Program-made: the position numbers and the translations under genes
NCBI GenBank assembly: GCA_031216445.1
Contig: CM062216.1
Span: 11,187,001-11,251,000 of the forward strand
Source: Lateolabrax maculatus
Lineage: Eukaryota; Chordata; Actinopteri; Acropomatiformes; Lateolabracidae
Length of the DNA stretch: 64,000 nucleotides
Direction of reading: 5' to 3'
Shown here: positions 62,809 through 64,000 of the stretch, piece by piece
Layout: the number at the start of each line of letters is the position of its first letter
How positions within the stretch are numbered: the stretch's first letter is position 1
Notes under the pieces: generated by a model
Seen by the model: only the letters and a program-made list of their open reading frames with translations
What the model was told of the DNA's origin: nothing
Databases searched by the model: none

Positions 62809-64000
62809 CTAAAGGAACGAAAACACAAAGTTATTATATAAATTCAGACACTGGTCTGTTGTGTTTGCAGTGACAAATTCATTGTAATCACTGAGGTAAT
62901 ATGTTCAAATTTGTACATAGAATATGCATTTGCCGATACAAGATCTTATAAAAATAAATACATTAATATGATTACTTATTTAGTTAATTTAAACTGGCTT
63001 GGTTTCCTATAAGTGACTGTTACATGATGTCAAATTCCCAGGATATAAATCAGCTTGATGGATGGATGAATATAGAATTAATCCAACTTGGTAATGTCAC
63101 TTCCCCTAAAGTAGGCTTTTCTGGGGACCCAGCTGGAGAATCATGACTGCTCTTTGTAAAACTGTACTAATCCTACAGTAGACATCTGCTAAATTAAGGG
63201 GTGCACAGCAAATAAACTGGCCCCCTGCCTACTGGCATGACGGCACAAACAGATGTTCAGAGTGTCTTCTCCTTGTATAGATTGGAGGAGATTAGTCGAA
63301 CATACCAATTCACAGGCAGCAGTTTGAAGACTGCTGCATGTGCTGTGTGTTACATATATCTGAGTAGAGATATCAACATGTTTATGGACCAATACTGGGT
63401 GTGGGTAGTTTTGATCATTCTCTAATTACTTGCTCCTTTTAAGCTTGACCTTATTTGTATGTCATGAGGTTGTAATTCATCATTCTGTCATAATACAGAA
63501 TGATATGAAGATTTTTAAAAAGTCCATGAACTCATCACTGCCGTTGTTAATGGGTCAAGTTTACAAACTTTAAAATGTGGGTGTGATTCCACTAGTCCCG
63601 TGGTCTAGAATGTGTCTGATAAAAACAGATTATCACTACTGAAAATAGGTTAATTAGGCTCTTATTCCCCACTGGTCAGCAAGGAACTTTATTACTGTGC
63701 TAATTAATTTGGAAAGTCTCAAATTATCAATGCTTTCTCATGAAATGATGCAGAGGACAGCTTCAACAATTCTTTCACTTCACCACACCTCAACAAGGGG
63801 GTGGTGTAAAGAGTAAGATCAGATATCGAGGTCATTTAAAAGGTGGCAAACAATTGATAGTGTTGTCCTTATGATAATGAATTTTTTTAATAACTACTAT
63901 CCAGTTTTATTGAAAGCCTTATTCAAAAATGTAGTTGTTAAGAAAGACAGCACAGCACTTTCACGTGTACAGATAACTTATTAAACTCATTGTTGGATTT
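62809..64000 (-). other. shisa9: shisa9 intron running off the window
   Basis: Upstream of the 62668-62808 exon on the minus strand I see no further shisa9 exon and no other gene up to the edge. This is presumably the next intron. A poly-G run of 15 bases at 62156-62170 lies in the neighbouring intron. Confidence 0.5.

Noticed and set aside
1..64000. CRISPR arrays, rRNA, tRNA genes, or viral/retroviral genes
   Set aside because: I saw no regular repeat-spacer pattern, no cloverleaf with A/B boxes, and no gag, pol or env-like frame on either strand.

Overview
The window is nuclear DNA from a ray-finned fish, probably a percomorph teleost. It has compact vertebrate genes with GT/AG introns, CpG-rich promoters in an AT-rich background, long AT-rich gene-free stretches, simple repeats and fish-type dispersed repeats. 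There are no operons, rRNA or tRNA genes or CRISPR arrays. I identified genes by translating exons and comparing them with remembered vertebrate families; no database search was possible.

Layout, left to right. 1-8 kb: no coding gene; a dispersed repeat (about 1168-1455), a LINE-tail-like remnant, and a possible 5' non-coding exon of gper1. 8.2-9.3 kb (+): gper1, the G-protein-coupled estrogen receptor, with an intronless coding region. 9.3-14 kb: intergenic, with one repeat. 14.2-22.8 kb (+): unkl (unkempt-like CCCH/RING protein), 16 coding exons and 812 residues from a CpG-island promoter, followed by about 5.4 kb of probable 3'UTR. 29.0-37.9 kb (-): dnaaf8, convergent with unkl, a dynein axonemal assembly factor. 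I reconstruct 29 coding exons and about 1430 residues. This is far longer than the roughly 520-residue human protein, and the extra part resembles a chain of degenerate nucleoside-diphosphate-kinase folds. 39.5-41.3 kb (-): igfals, the acid-labile subunit of the circulating IGF complex. 41.5-58.5 kb: a gene desert holding a duplicated ~100-bp element. 58.6 kb to the right edge (-): the last two recognisable coding exons of shisa9, whose 5' part lies beyond the window.

The genes do not form one pathway. gper1 signals estrogen, unkl binds RNA, dnaaf8 builds cilia motors, igfals carries IGFs in blood and shisa9 modulates AMPA receptors. Their human counterparts lie on 7p22 (GPER1) and 16p13 (the other four), so the fish order probably keeps an older linkage.

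Most notable: the NDK-like chain in dnaaf8; an RFX X-box 80 bp upstream of its start codon; a palindromic transposon in one of its introns; a hAT-type element with a perfect 8-bp target duplication in the shisa9 intron; the duplicated desert element; and an igfals that appears to lack one leucine-rich repeat.
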